A stretch of DNA of 64,000 nucleotides from Metallosphaera cuprina Ar-4 (GTDB taxonomy: Archaea; Thermoproteota; Thermoprotei_A; Sulfolobales; Sulfolobaceae), in contig NC_015435.1 in the NCBI RefSeq assembly GCF_000204925.1, positions 1,443,160 to 1,507,159 on the forward strand. The letters run 5' to 3'. The notes beneath the pieces are model-generated. The model ran no database searches, had not been told where the DNA came from, and was given only the letters and a program-made list of their open reading frames with translations. Shown piece after piece: positions 37,334 through 47,140 of the stretch. The position numbers and the translations under genes were made by a program. Numbering within the stretch: the stretch's first letter is position 1; each line of letters begins with the position of its first letter.

Positions 37334-38800
37334 ATGAAACAAAAAGTATGGCTGCTAACTTTTCTCACGCTATTAATTTCCATATCAGCTATTTATCAGC
37401 TTAACGTTAATTCCTCACCGAACAACGTAGTCCCTAACAGCTCTTCAAATGACGTATACACGGTAACTTTCAATGAGACTGGCCTTCCGCAGGGTACTCA
37501 ATGGACGGTAAAGCTTGGAAATCTAACAAATTCTTCCAATACAAATATTATTACATTTAAAATTACAGGTTTATCTTATTTGTATTATAGTATACCTAAT
37601 GTTAATAACTATATACCAACTCCATATCAGGGATACGTTCTAGTTAACAGATCGCTAACTATCGATGTTAACTTTTCCCTTCCCTATTTGAGTATAAAGG
37701 TTAATGAAGAGCTTATTCAACAAAGTACAGGGTCTCAGGTGAGCGAGCTTGAACCAGGTAACACCTATGAGGTAGGTGTGTCCGTTTACAATCAAGGAAA
37801 TATCAACTCTAACGTTATAGTAAATAATACAATGCTTTTAAATGGTAAGGTAATTTATTCAGAAACGTCCTTTGGAACGTTAGATAGAGGGACTAAGGTT
37901 TCCTTCTCCGTTTTGTGGACTCCAAACTCTACAGGAGTCTATACTCTCTTAGTCCACGTCAGCGCTGAGCCGAACTTCAGTGAGACGTTCTCCTATCCTG
38001 TGTACGTTGGAGTCTCAAACGCTAAGACCTACAACGTATCTTTTGTGGAAGTCGGATTGCCTCAAGGATCGCCTTGGTCTGTTACTCTTAACGGGGTTAC
38101 CAAAGAGTCCACATCGAAATACATCGAATTTCAAGAGACCAGCGGTAATTTTACCTATTTAATCAACAATATAACGGGGTTCTTACCAAAAACTCAAGAG
38201 GGTACTATAGTCGTTACTAACAGCTCAGTTAACGTTACCATTGTGTTCCTACCTCTGGTGTTTAAACCCGTTACCACAGTGGAAATAAGTTATAATAATT
38301 CTCAAGTAACTACACTAAACAGTAACTTAACTTACTCCGTGTTAGTTAATATTAGGAACGAAGGTAATTATTCAGGCTCAGGTTATCTTATATTGACTAT
38401 AGAGCAAGGATCAACGTCTATCCTTAGCAGAGAGTTCAATTTTACGTTGGCCCCTATGCAACAGGAGAACTTTTCCGCAAAGTTCACTCCTTTGAACTCA
38501 TCCCAGCTAACCATGAGCGCTGTAACTTATTCTATCACTCAAAAAGGACAGGTCTCTGTTTCAAACATCACTAAGGTCCTTGAAGTCCAACCTCCTCAGC
38601 ACGTTACCACATCCACGAGCACAACACAGACAAACACTACCAAGACCAACACAAGCGTTACAACAACTAACACAAGCACTTCAGTTACATCTCCTCCAAG
38701 CGCCAATTCTAGCTCAAGCTCCGATCTACTGTACGTAGCGATAGTTATTGTAGTAATCATAATTGTAGCAGCGGTAGTTCTACTGAGAAGAAGGTCCTGA
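37334..38800 (+). CDS. Cell-surface protein with repeated beta domains and C-terminal anchor
   Basis: The 488-residue protein has a signal peptide (~residues 1-26). Two copies of a thermopsin/PEGA-like segment (VTFNETGLPQGTQWTVKLG, ~residue 47; VSFVEVGLPQGSPWSVTLNG, ~residue 236) each precede a CARDB-like beta domain. A Thr/Ser-rich stalk (~420-460) and a C-terminal membrane helix ending RRRS follow. It has many glycosylation sequons. It is probably an adhesion or envelope protein; no enzymatic residues are seen. Confidence 0.7.
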   Translation: MKQKVWLLTFLTLLISISAIYQLNVNSSPNNVVPNSSSNDVYTVTFNETGLPQGTQWTVKLGNLTNSSNTNIITFKITGLSYLYYSIPNVNNYIPTPYQGYVLVNRSLTIDVNFSLPYLSIKVNEELIQQSTGSQVSELEPGNTYEVGVSVYNQGNINSNVIVNNTMLLNGKVIYSETSFGTLDRGTKVSFSVLWTPNSTGVYTLLVHVSAEPNFSETFSYPVYVGVSNAKTYNVSFVEVGLPQGSPWSVTLNGVTKESTSKYIEFQETSGNFTYLINNITGFLPKTQEGTIVVTNSSVNVTIVFLPLVFKPVTTVEISYNNSQVTTLNSNLTYSVLVNIRNEGNYSGSGYLILTIEQGSTSILSREFNFTLAPMQQENFSAKFTPLNSSQLTMSAVTYSITQKGQVSVSNITKVLEVQPPQHVTTSTSTTQTNTTKTNTSVTTTNTSTSVTSPPSANSSSSSDLLYVAIVIVVIIIVAAVVLLRRRS

Positions 38801-38864
38801 TTTTTTACATTTGTTTACCTATTTTTTGATTAACTTTTTAAATTACGTTCTTGATTTCTGAGAT

Positions 38865-40052
38865 ATGAGATCTAATTACGTCGGAGCCTATTTATCGTGG
38901 GTTATGGACTCATATGACTTGGGGGCTGTAGTAATCACTGCAGCAGTTCTTGAGAAGGTATTTTATCCAACGCTAGGATTATTAGGGGCTGTACTTCCCG
39001 TAGTCTTTACTATAGTAACAAGGCCATTAGGTGGATTCCTGTTCGGCTTCATTGCGGACATCAGGGGAAGGAAAAAGGCCCTGATAGCTACAGTCTTAGG
39101 TTACTCACTCTCTATAGGATTAACAGGCTTGTTACCAACTTACGCTCAAGTCGGAATATTAGCACCTCTGCTATTTTCGCTTCTTAGAATACTCCAAGGA
39201 GTTTTCATAGGCGGGGACGTCTCAAGCTCATTCACTTTGGCCATGGAGAGCGTTCCAAGGTGGAGAGGAACGTTTTCCGGAATAATGCAGTCTGGAACTC
39301 TGCTAGGGTTTGTACTGGTCGACGTCCTATTCACTACGTTAGCGAGGTCACCTGACTTTATAGTAGAAGGGTGGAGGTATATCTTTTTCATCGGTGTGGT
39401 ACCAGCAGTCCTAGCACTTCTCATAAGGGTGAAGGTCACTGAACCAAAGATTTACGTAGAGGCCAAGAAGGACTATCCATTGAAGGGTTTAAGTCCGCTC
39501 TGGCAAACTATTCTAGTAATGATAGGATTTTGGGTAATGATCTACGCAGGGCCCCAATTTATCCCCACTTACCTTGGCCAAGCTCTTCATCTCTCTCCTC
39601 AAACTTACGGGTTTTTAGCCTTAATAATGAACGTTATTGGAATACCTGCTATGATAATTTCTGGTTTCTTATCTGATCTTATAGGAAGGAGGACAATAGG
39701 GCTAATTGGCGTTCTGGTGGGCGTAATTACTGCCACATGGTTCTACATGTTTGGATCACCCACATTGAGCTCAATGATGGCTTTCGGTTTTGGTATGAAT
39801 TTAGCCTCGGCGATCTCTCCGGCCTATTTGGCTGAGAGGTTTAAGACCTTCAGCAGAGCTACAGGTGTCGGTTTCTCATATAACGGAGCCTTCATAGTAG
39901 CTGGATTCACTCAACTCTTAATATCCCAACTTTCAGCGTTCACTTCTGTATCTCAATCAGCTAACGTTGTCCTAGGCGTAGGGGCAGCCTTAGCTTTCAT
40001 AGGTCTTACAATAGGTCCAGAAACCTTAAGAAAATCTGAATTAAGTACGTAA
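38865..40052 (+). CDS. MFS transporter, metabolite:H+ symporter subfamily
   Basis: The 395-residue protein has ~twelve membrane helices. The N-terminal motif SYDLGAVV resembles the D/YDxxx start of the MHS group, with [20 protein letters not shown] after helix 2 and [10 protein letters not shown] in the second half. A TATA box (CTTTTTAAATT) lies ~27 nt upstream, so the transcript is probably leaderless. Substrate unknown, perhaps an organic acid. Confidence 0.75.
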   Translation: MRSNYVGAYLSWVMDSYDLGAVVITAAVLEKVFYPTLGLLGAVLPVVFTIVTRPLGGFLFGFIADIRGRKKALIATVLGYSLSIGLTGLLPTYAQVGILAPLLFSLLRILQGVFIGGDVSSSFTLAMESVPRWRGTFSGIMQSGTLLGFVLVDVLFTTLARSPDFIVEGWRYIFFIGVVPAVLALLIRVKVTEPKIYVEAKKDYPLKGLSPLWQTILVMIGFWVMIYAGPQFIPTYLGQALHLSPQTYGFLALIMNVIGIPAMIISGFLSDLIGRRTIGLIGVLVGVITATWFYMFGSPTLSSMMAFGFGMNLASAISPAYLAERFKTFSRATGVGFSYNGAFIVAGFTQLLISQLSAFTSVSQSANVVLGVGAALAFIGLTIGPETLRKSELST

Positions 40053-40058
40053 AAAATT

Positions 40059-40448
40059 TTATCTAAATCTTCTGTAGTTATCCTCTACAACCTTGTTCGA
40101 GACGTTATTTTGCGTGTTAGCTTCAAAGGTCCCCTGAGTTTCGATTAGCCTTCCACTTCTTCCCAAGGAAAGTCTCATGGATCCTCTGTGAACGGATACA
40201 AACCCATCCTCAATTGTGAAGAACTTCCCTTGAGAAATCTTTGGTATATTAGAGTCCCACACGCTCATGAGTATAGAACCGGTCTCATCTCCCACAAGGA
40301 CGTCCATGACCTGATGGGATGAACCGTCCTTTCCTATTACGCTCCTCTTCTCTCCTAAACTGACTACCTTTACGGTTACATCTGCCCTACTTCTGGGCTT
40401 GAGTTCTCTTACTTTCAACTTTTGTGTACCTATCTTTACAGAAGACAT
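40059..40448 (-). CDS. ssb: OB-fold single-stranded DNA-binding protein
   Basis: The 129-residue protein matches the RPA-like OB fold of crenarchaeal SSB: VTVKVVSLGEKR, an insertion, then DVLVGDETGSILMSVWDSNI, GKFFTIEDGFVS and MRLSLGRSGRL. It lacks the Gly/Arg-rich linker and acidic tail of Sulfolobus SSB and ends in a short basic stretch (YRRFR). It may be a paralog or an RNA-binding relative. It precedes the malate dehydrogenase gene end by 42 nt on the same strand. Confidence 0.75.
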   Translation of the reverse strand: MSSVKIGTQKLKVRELKPRSRADVTVKVVSLGEKRSVIGKDGSSHQVMDVLVGDETGSILMSVWDSNIPKISQGKFFTIEDGFVSVHRGSMRLSLGRSGRLIETQGTFEANTQNNVSNKVVEDNYRRFR

Positions 40449-40490
40449 ACAAGATATTAAATAAGTGAAAAAGGGAAAAAGATGCTCGAT

Positions 40491-41411
40491 TTAAGCTTTC
40501 ATTGTTTGCTCCAGTTGCTTTAAGTTATCCTTATAAACTTCGTAGAAGTCTTTCATTGATGCGTTTAGACTCCATCTATCCTTCTCATCTAGGAGAGTTT
40601 CGAGAGACGGGCCTATACTTGATCCTACGACGGTAGGAGCGCTTACGTGGATGATCTCTTTCTCATACTCTCTAGGGGTGGCAATGCTCATCACCCTGTT
40701 TTCATTTAAGGCAAAAGCCTTGATGATATCAGCAATAATGGTTCCCGGACCCCAGGTAGTTCCTCCTATCACTCTGATTATCTCTCCAGGAATCTTTTTG
40801 ACGTAATCGGTAACCTCGTCTTTGTTTACATTATATTTATCTACAGGCTGTCCCTTGATCTTCACAGTGCTCCACAATACCACTGCGTCCTCCCCATGTT
40901 CCCCTCCAACGAAACCGTCCACTGCGCTAACTGGCAACTTCAACTTCTTTGCAATAAAAGATCTCATCCTCATTGTCTCAACCTGATCCCCAGCACTGAT
41001 CGTAAACTGTTTAGAGTACTTCATGAAAACCGATGCCATCATATCAACGGGATTTGCAACCATCAGGTAAATAGCTCCTGGGTTCTTGGCAGGTAACTTA
41101 TTGCCTAGGTCTATCATTATCTTTGCATTATCTACGAAAAGGTCCCTTCTACTCATTCCCGGTTTCCTTGGTTTACCAGCTGAGATTACAATGATGTCCA
41201 TCCCAGAAACGTCATCTAGAGAGTTAGTTCCTAAAACCTCAAGCTTAATCCCCCTTGTGGCGAAGGCGTGTCTAAGTTCATGTTCGTACTTTTCTGGAAG
41301 TTCAGGGATTATATCGTATATCACAGCCTCATCAACCGCACCGCTCACCATTGCCGAATAAGCTATGGTTTGTCCAATTTTTCCTGCGCCTATGAAACCA
41401 ACTTTGGCCAT
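40491..41411 (-). CDS. mdh: Malate dehydrogenase
   Basis: The 306-residue protein has an N-terminal Rossmann motif (GAGKIGQ, ~residue 7). Substrate and catalytic residues of the LDH/MDH family are visible: Arg residues in [11 protein letters not shown] (~residue 82), NPVD (~residue 118), an Arg in METMRMRSF-like VETMRMRSF (~residue 150), and the catalytic His in [13 protein letters not shown] (~residue 175). Arg in the PRKPGMSR loop indicates malate rather than lactate. It interconverts malate and oxaloacetate with NAD(P). Confidence 0.9.
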   Translation of the reverse strand: MAKVGFIGAGKIGQTIAYSAMVSGAVDEAVIYDIIPELPEKYEHELRHAFATRGIKLEVLGTNSLDDVSGMDIIVISAGKPRKPGMSRRDLFVDNAKIMIDLGNKLPAKNPGAIYLMVANPVDMMASVFMKYSKQFTISAGDQVETMRMRSFIAKKLKLPVSAVDGFVGGEHGEDAVVLWSTVKIKGQPVDKYNVNKDEVTDYVKKIPGEIIRVIGGTTWGPGTIIADIIKAFALNENRVMSIATPREYEKEIIHVSAPTVVGSSIGPSLETLLDEKDRWSLNASMKDFYEVYKDNLKQLEQTMKA

Positions 41412-41493
41412 TTTTGCTCATTATAGATAAGTGGGGAATTTTATAAATCTCAGTGATTCCTCAACGCGTAAAAGCTTCAAATAAACAGCCAAT

Positions 41494-41970
41494 CTAATTT
41501 ATGGCTTCTGCAGTAACGGAGGGAGAGATTATTAGTGAACCCGAGGAGATTGACACGTGAGGGAAGCTTATTATAATCTGTGCGTTCTCTCCTGGACCCA
41601 CTATTAAATCCTTGTTTTCCACGAAGTGAATCTTTATCACGTTACTAGGTATCTTAACTGGCAATCCCAATATTGAAGCTGTGGCGTTACTGACATAAAT
41701 GAAAATTTCATTATATTTGCCTGCAGGAATCCTCTCGGAGGTAAGTAGCGTCAAGTTAGAGCTGAAAACGTACTTGATGGTACTGTTTGTCAAGGTTATC
41801 CAAGATCCGTTAACTTGGTGTATCATAATTGAAGTTATTATCAAAGTTACAGTGATGCCTGGCGCGTCCTCAGCTAAAACGGTAACCTGTCCTGTAGTTA
41901 GGTACTGGTAACCGAAATAACCTACTATGATAACCAAGATGATTAATATCCCAATTATCCACGATTTCAT
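41494..41970 (-). CDS. Anchored DUF4382-like extracellular protein
   Basis: The 158-residue protein has one N-terminal membrane helix (~residues 4-22) and an external beta domain. The pattern DAPGITVTLIITSIMIHQVNG-W, then RIPAGKYNEIFIYVSNA and a late SG-SLIISPSVTAE, resembles DUF4382 proteins of unknown function. Several Asn-x-Ser/Thr sites are present. The gene is alone; function unknown. Confidence 0.55.
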   Translation of the reverse strand: MKSWIIGILIILVIIVGYFGYQYLTTGQVTVLAEDAPGITVTLIITSIMIHQVNGSWITLTNSTIKYVFSSNLTLLTSERIPAGKYNEIFIYVSNATASILGLPVKIPSNVIKIHFVENKDLIVGPGENAQIIISFPHVSISSGSLIISPSVTAEAIN

Positions 41971-42148
41971 ATTATACAGGAAGATATGGACTAATTAAAG
42001 TTAAATCCAATCTAAAAGTTTACTCACACGCTAAGGAAGATAAAGTTAGTGAGTCGCACATCATGAAAAGTGCTCCGTACTCGATTTACACTTCTTAGAG
42101 TTTCTCTTACGAAACTTTAAATTTTGACAATTAGATTAGAGAGATATA

Positions 42149-42895
42149 ATGTTACTGGTAGAAATGACTGGTGTTAAAGGTGGAGCTGGTAGATCTACGT
42201 TATCATCACTGCTTTCACTCTCTTTGGCATATGATGGTTTTAACGTATCGCTTATAGACTTGGACGACTTAGGGTGGAGCTCTAGATTGCTCGAGGTGAA
42301 CGATAAGGGACTGATTTGCATCTTTTCCGACAGATCTTCGAGCGGTCTTTGGAAGGAGATAAGAGTAAACAAGGGCAAAATCAGGGTCATAAAGATGTTA
42401 GAACCGTGCGGGATGATAGATGATAGGTTAGACTTAGTTTTCAATGACTCTGAGTTAAGAGGGAGACTGACGAAAATTTTAAACGAGGCTGTTAGAGGCT
42501 CTCACGTGATTGTAGTTGACTCTAAACTTGCTTTAAACGGTAGGTCAAATAATTTAGCGGAGTTGATTTATGAAGCGATCCCTAGGAACGTGAGCTATAA
42601 GAGGATTTACGTAACTGATTTCAACAGGCTCAGCATAGAGGCTACGCTTGAAGTCATGAGGCTTGATCAAAAAGGTGTTGACGGTGTTGTAATAAACATG
42701 ATACCACCTTTACCTTCCTTTGCGGAGCAAGCTAAATCGTTAGCGACTCGGTTCAAAGGTATAGTTACGATTTTCCCATTTCTAGAATATCTATTTAACG
42801 TCTCTACATTACCTATGGACAACGTCCCTGATCAAATTCGAAGGTTGAGTAAGCACCTTCTCGAGCCAACTCCTAGCTTCCTGTTGGTAATCTAA
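42149..42895 (+). CDS. ParA/MinD-like ATPase with altered P-loop
   Basis: The 248-residue cytosolic protein has the deviant Walker A site of the ParA/SIMIBI class, but reads GVKGGAGRST (~residues 8-17). The signature Lys of KGG is kept, and the normally invariant P-loop Lys is Arg. VIDLDDLGWSS (~residue 38) and VIVVDSK (~residue 120) stand for the A' and Walker B regions, and VVINM/PFLEY follow in the C-terminal part. The loss of the Lys suggests weak or no ATP hydrolysis. It is monocistronic; no parB-like gene is adjacent. Confidence 0.65.
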   Translation: MLLVEMTGVKGGAGRSTLSSLLSLSLAYDGFNVSLIDLDDLGWSSRLLEVNDKGLICIFSDRSSSGLWKEIRVNKGKIRVIKMLEPCGMIDDRLDLVFNDSELRGRLTKILNEAVRGSHVIVVDSKLALNGRSNNLAELIYEAIPRNVSYKRIYVTDFNRLSIEATLEVMRLDQKGVDGVVINMIPPLPSFAEQAKSLATRFKGIVTIFPFLEYLFNVSTLPMDNVPDQIRRLSKHLLEPTPSFLLVI

Positions 42896-43014
42896 ATCGG
42901 TCGCATCAAACTAAGGTTGATTATCCTTCTTTAATCCTCTATTTAGATCCAGGAATTTTATCAATTATCGCTATTTAGGAAAACTAATAAGTACAAAGGT
43001 TTCACAATGATACT

Positions 43015-43809
43015 ATGAATCTTTGCGATAAAAAGATATCAAAAATTGGGTTCGGTACTTGGAAGATAGGAGGAGGATATTGGTCAGCTGATAAAACAAG
43101 AGATAATTACTGGGTAGATCTATTACGTTTCGTATTTGAGAAGGGAATTAACGTTTTTGACACCGCTGAGATGTATGGAGGAGGACACACCGAAGAGTTA
43201 GTAGGTCAGGCTCTGAGGGACATAGATAGAGAGGAATATGTAGTAATAACTAAGGTTTGGAACAATCATCTCTCCTTTGACGACGTGATCAAATCTGCTA
43301 CAGCTAGCTTGAGGAGACTAAACTTGAAGAGCGTAGACCTCTACCTCATTCACTGGCCCTCTCCTAGCGTCCCATTGAGGGAAACGATCAGGGCCATGGA
43401 AAAATTGGTTGATGATGGACTAGTAAACTGCATCGGAATAAGTAACTTCGATGTAGAGTTAGTTCAGGAGGCCTTAGAAGCCTCTAGGAAACATGATATT
43501 GAGGCCAACGAGATAGAGTACAGCTACCTAAAAAGGGACCCGGAGTCAAGGTTAATTCCCTTCCTAGAAAAGAACGGAATAAAGGTGATAGCATACAGCC
43601 CTTTGGGAAGGGGAGAAGTCACGAAAGACAAGAGGCTCCAAGAAATTGCTAAGAATTATAATGCGACACCGATTCAAGTCGCGTTGAACTACGTGTCCAA
43701 GAAGGCCATCCCTATTCCCAAAGCTTCAACTAAACCACATGTGGAGGAGCTGGCGAAGGCTCTAACATGGGACTTAAGGGATGAAGACTACTTGGCACTT
43801 TCCAGATAG
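43015..43809 (+). CDS. Aldo/keto reductase
   Basis: The 264-residue TIM-barrel protein has the catalytic tetrad readable as Asp and Tyr in FDTAEMYGGG (~residue 47), Lys in VVITKVW (~residue 77), and His in YLIHWPS (~residue 109). GISNF and the C-terminal cofactor region PIPKAS (NADPH site) follow. It is slightly shorter than most members, ending just after the last barrel helix. A leaderless promoter is suggested by a TATA-like box ~30 nt upstream. Physiological substrate unknown. Confidence 0.88.
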   Translation: MNLCDKKISKIGFGTWKIGGGYWSADKTRDNYWVDLLRFVFEKGINVFDTAEMYGGGHTEELVGQALRDIDREEYVVITKVWNNHLSFDDVIKSATASLRRLNLKSVDLYLIHWPSPSVPLRETIRAMEKLVDDGLVNCIGISNFDVELVQEALEASRKHDIEANEIEYSYLKRDPESRLIPFLEKNGIKVIAYSPLGRGEVTKDKRLQEIAKNYNATPIQVALNYVSKKAIPIPKASTKPHVEELAKALTWDLRDEDYLALSR

Positions 43810-43906
43810 AGGCTTCCTGACTTCCAAAGGTTACGATCATAAGTCTTCGTCCGTATCTTAATCTTTAGGGTAAACTTTTTATATGATAAAGTAATTTTAC
43901 ATTACG

Positions 43907-45109
43907 ATGAGGCGTAAATCTATTACGAGCTGGCGTAATTTGACAAATTACCTAGCGATGTTCGGTCCAGCGTGGTTGGTTATGATGGCGGACATGGACG
44001 CCTCAAGTACAATAGGTGCAGCTGAGACTGGGGCAGTCTTGAAGTACTCTCTGGTCTGGTTTCTCCTCCTACTTGCGATCCCACTCTACTTCATTCAGGA
44101 GGTTTCAGGAAGGATAGGGATTGCAACCGGGAAGGGATTGGGGGAGATAATTAGGGAAAGGTATTCCACTAAGATTTCAACTTTGATGGCCCTACCTATG
44201 GCTCTGACCGATGTGCTAACTTACGCTGTTGAATATGCTGGGGCAGCGGTAGGATTGGCCATTTTTGGAGTGCCTACGATCCTATCCGTCCCTCTAATTT
44301 TCGTACTTCATTTACTCATTGTGTTAGGACGTAAGTACGAGCAGGCTGAGAAGGTTTTGTTAATAATCTCACCGCTTTTGTTTATAGGATTCTCATTAGT
44401 TTTAGTAGAGAGCGGAATAAAGCCCTACCCAGTTTTCTTCTTCTCACCATCCCCCACCTTCGTCTTTCTTTTGGCGGCCAACGTAGGAGCCGTGGTAATG
44501 CCCTTCATGCTATTCTTTCAAACCTCTGCAACCGCAATCAAGTTCTCCATTAAGAAGGAGGTAATGTCTAAGAGGAAGGCGTTAAGCAAGGTGAGAATGG
44601 AGACAGCATTGGGAGCTTTCGCCACAGAAATCCTAATGGTTCTCGTCGAGATGTCTATGGCAGGGGCCGATCCCAGCACCGACTTCCTTTCTCCAATGTC
44701 CTTATCCCATTCGTTAAGCTCTGTAGCCGGACCTCTGTCACCAGCTTTCTTCAGTATAGGATTGGTAGCGGCGGCCTTCCTAGCTCTAGTTGTGATATCT
44801 TTGGGAAGCGCTTGGGGCGTTGCAGAAGCTTTAGGGATTAAAGGTAATAAGGTCAATCTAATATATTTAATTGAAAGTGTTCCGGCAGCCTTGGCCATCT
44901 CACTTGTTCCAATGGAAGAGCTAACAAACGCGGTTCTGAATCTTTTAGTCGCATTAGTGTTCGCCTTAATTGGGCCAGGTATAATCCAGGGCATAATCTC
45001 ACGAGACAAAAAAATAATGGGAGATCTAAAAAATTCTAGAAAAGAATCTATATTATATTGGTCTAGTCTAGCCTTTGTCCTGATCTTCGGAATTTTGGCA
45101 CTCTTTTAG
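43907..45109 (+). CDS. Divergent NRAMP-family transporter
   Basis: The 400-residue protein has about eleven membrane helices and the NRAMP beginning FGPAWLVMMADMDASS (~residues 17-32). In true NRAMP metal carriers helix 1 has DPGN and helix 6 MPH. Here the equivalents are DASS and MPF (~residue 195). The metal-binding Asp aligns, but the Asn and flanking residues differ. Substrate is therefore uncertain: Mg, another divalent ion, or a non-metal. A TATA box (CTTTTTATATG) lies ~28 nt upstream. Confidence 0.75.
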   Translation: MRRKSITSWRNLTNYLAMFGPAWLVMMADMDASSTIGAAETGAVLKYSLVWFLLLLAIPLYFIQEVSGRIGIATGKGLGEIIRERYSTKISTLMALPMALTDVLTYAVEYAGAAVGLAIFGVPTILSVPLIFVLHLLIVLGRKYEQAEKVLLIISPLLFIGFSLVLVESGIKPYPVFFFSPSPTFVFLLAANVGAVVMPFMLFFQTSATAIKFSIKKEVMSKRKALSKVRMETALGAFATEILMVLVEMSMAGADPSTDFLSPMSLSHSLSSVAGPLSPAFFSIGLVAAAFLALVVISLGSAWGVAEALGIKGNKVNLIYLIESVPAALAISLVPMEELTNAVLNLLVALVFALIGPGIIQGIISRDKKIMGDLKNSRKESILYWSSLAFVLIFGILALF

Positions 45110-45435
45110 AAAGTTATAACCTCGTAACCCTGATTTACGTACTTTGACAACGTTTCGCCCATGGGAGTTAGTCTCAGTCCCATCTGCAAGAGCGAGTCCT
45201 TTAAACCCATGTTCTCAGCAACTCCTACACACGCTGAGTCAACCACTCCGTCTTTCAGCAACTGCTCAAACATGTTCTTTAGATCTCCTTGAAGAGTGGT
45301 CAAACTCTTTTGACTAGGTCCAAAGAAGAGTAGCTTGATATCGTCATATCTCTTGTTTTTAGCCGAATTGTATGCCATCCTTAAGGCTAGACCTAATTTT
45401 TCGTCTCCAGACATTATGAGGAAAACTACCTTCAT
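45106..45435 (-). CDS. DsrE-family-like small protein
   Basis: The 109-residue soluble protein resembles DsrE/YchN folds: an N-terminal strand MKVVFLIMSGD, a helix with LALRMAYNSAKN, a strand KLLFFGPSQ, a conserved Cys in DSACVGVAENMG (~residue 69), and a C-terminal YEVITF strand. DsrE relatives transfer sulfur or act in persulfide chemistry. It overlaps the end of the convergent NRAMP gene by 4 nt. The link to sulfur metabolism is inferred. Confidence 0.6.
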   Translation of the reverse strand: MKVVFLIMSGDEKLGLALRMAYNSAKNKRYDDIKLLFFGPSQKSLTTLQGDLKNMFEQLLKDGVVDSACVGVAENMGLKDSLLQMGLRLTPMGETLSKYVNQGYEVITF

Positions 45436-45540
45436 GGCAGGATTGAGTTAGGGCAAATAATTATTATCCTTTTCTATGTAGAGTTTGAGGGAAAAGTGTT
45501 ATAAGTTTGTAAAGTTACTTTATCTATTAAAGTGTAGTTC

Positions 45541-46299
45541 ATGTTAGGCCTATTCGTATCTCACGGATCCCCAACGATATTAACTGAGAACGTCCCATGG
45601 AAGGACCTGATGAGAAAAATCGGAGAGGACGTAAGGAAAGAGATAAAGCCCGATACTATAGTGGTAGTTAGTCCTCACTTCATATCATGGAGTGGAAAAC
45701 ATCTCGTGGAGACCCAAGAGAAGCTCGAGTGTATTCAGGACTACTACGGATTTCCAGACGAACTGTACAAGTTCTGTTACTCCGCTGAGAACGATGTGGA
45801 GTTGGCCCAACGAATTATCAATCTCGGAAGGGAATCAGGGGTTGAAATCGAGGGTGACACGTCGTGGGGATTAGATCACGGAGCCTGGATCCCTTTGAGC
45901 TTCGTTTTTCCAGGAATTAAGGTAGTTACGGTCTCAATAACTGAAGGTACTCCTGAAGAACACTATAAATTAGGCGAGATAATTTCTAGGGCTTCCGAGG
46001 GTAGAAAGGTAATCCTACTTGGTACGGGCTCACCAACTCACAGATTGGATCTATTTTCCCTTAATGTAAAACCTAAGCAGTCTAAATTTGATCAGATCTT
46101 AATGGACCTAATAGCAAGGAGAAAATTTAAAGAAATTCTAGAACTCCCAAGGACGAAAGAGTGGGTGGAGGCCCAACCCGAGGGTTTACTTAATCCCCTT
46201 TACGTAACCCTAGGATTTTCAAACCCGGAGTCGGCGGAGATATTGGGTTACGACTTACCTTGGGGAGGAGTCAGCATGCTCGCTGTAAAGTTCAAGTGA
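45541..46299 (+). CDS. LigB/DODA-type extradiol dioxygenase
   Basis: The 252-residue protein has the metal-binding pattern of class III extradiol dioxygenases: HGSP (~residue 8), VVVSPHF (~residue 44), [15 protein letters not shown] (~residue 115) and [10 protein letters not shown] (~residue 169). Relatives include YgiD/4,5-DOPA dioxygenase. Its aromatic substrate is unknown. The 3' end overlaps the convergent zinc-ribbon gene by 8 nt. Confidence 0.85.
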   Translation: MLGLFVSHGSPTILTENVPWKDLMRKIGEDVRKEIKPDTIVVVSPHFISWSGKHLVETQEKLECIQDYYGFPDELYKFCYSAENDVELAQRIINLGRESGVEIEGDTSWGLDHGAWIPLSFVFPGIKVVTVSITEGTPEEHYKLGEIISRASEGRKVILLGTGSPTHRLDLFSLNVKPKQSKFDQILMDLIARRKFKEILELPRTKEWVEAQPEGLLNPLYVTLGFSNPESAEILGYDLPWGGVSMLAVKFK

Positions 46300-47062
46300 C
46301 CTTCCTCTCCATCTCATTTAATATCGTTCTTAGCTCCAAGAAAATTAAGAACTGACCTCCTATCAGGAGGAAACCAAGTTCAGGGAACAGGATAAAGGAA
46401 ACAAAGCCAACCAACGAAACTATTGAGCCTAACCTTAGACCCTGTCTATTTAGTATCTTGGATAGTCTATACACACCAACCGTTATTCCTATTCCACCTA
46501 TGAGAAAGAGGAGGAATCCGAGATCAATTAGCGCCACAGCTAAGGGGTTCCTAGAGAGGTCTGATAAGTTCAACTTAGTTACATTAAGTTCAACTACCCC
46601 TATTCCTGACAATAGTAGTAAAAAGCCGGGAAGCAAAAGGAAAGATGATATAGATGGGCCCTTGAAGCCCTTTTCTCCAAGTAATCTGAAGCCTAGCGAA
46701 TAACTTCCTGTTCCTAAACCTAAGAATATTACAGACACGAAACTAAGAACGTTCTGGATAACGAAGTTTATTGAGGGCATCGATAAAATCAGGAAAAACA
46801 CCCCTATAGTGAGATAGAGCGCTCCGTCCTTTACCCTTAAATACGGTTCCTTACTCGGTTTTTCCTCGTTTTCCACTTTGAAGCTGGACACCCTTAGAGG
46901 ATATCTACACCTTTCGCAAACTTCCGCGTTTGGTGCGTTCTCGTAACCGCATCTTGGACATTTGGTCGAAACGGTTAAGTTGGAGGAGAGAGGATATCTA
47001 CACCTTTCGCAAAAGTTAACCTCGTCTGGATTTTCGTAACCGCATCTTGGACATCTTATCAT
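46292..47062 (-). CDS. Membrane protein with two N-terminal zinc ribbons
   Basis: The 256-residue protein begins with two nearly identical zinc ribbons, [20 protein letters not shown] (~residues 4-23) and [20 protein letters not shown] (~residues 35-54), spaced 31 residues apart. A charged linker follows and then about five to six membrane helices (~residues 80-245). The duplication is also clear at the DNA level. Function unknown; the ribbons would be cytosolic and could bind nucleic acid or protein. Confidence 0.75.
   Translation of the reverse strand: MIRCPRCGYENPDEVNFCERCRYPLSSNLTVSTKCPRCGYENAPNAEVCERCRYPLRVSSFKVENEEKPSKEPYLRVKDGALYLTIGVFFLILSMPSINFVIQNVLSFVSVIFLGLGTGSYSLGFRLLGEKGFKGPSISSFLLLPGFLLLLSGIGVVELNVTKLNLSDLSRNPLAVALIDLGFLLFLIGGIGITVGVYRLSKILNRQGLRLGSIVSLVGFVSFILFPELGFLLIGGQFLIFLELRTILNEMERKVT
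46896..47055 (-). repeat. 93-bp-offset tandem duplication in the zinc-ribbon region
   Basis: Identical 25-bp segments at 46896-46920 and 46989-47013, and a second shared segment beginning at 46941 and 47034, have the same 93-bp offset. This equals 31 codons. The two zinc ribbons thus arose by a tandem duplication that still shows nucleotide identity in parts. Confidence 0.75.
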
Positions 47063-47140
47063 ATTCGCATTTCATTCGAGATCGTAATAAATGTTCCCAA
47101 GACAATGACCTCTATAAGTCTTAACTCAACTTATCGCAAG

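Noticed and set aside
44518-45009. 163-codon minus-strand frame inside the NRAMP gene
   Set aside because: It is antisense to a well-supported membrane protein and has no recognisable features.
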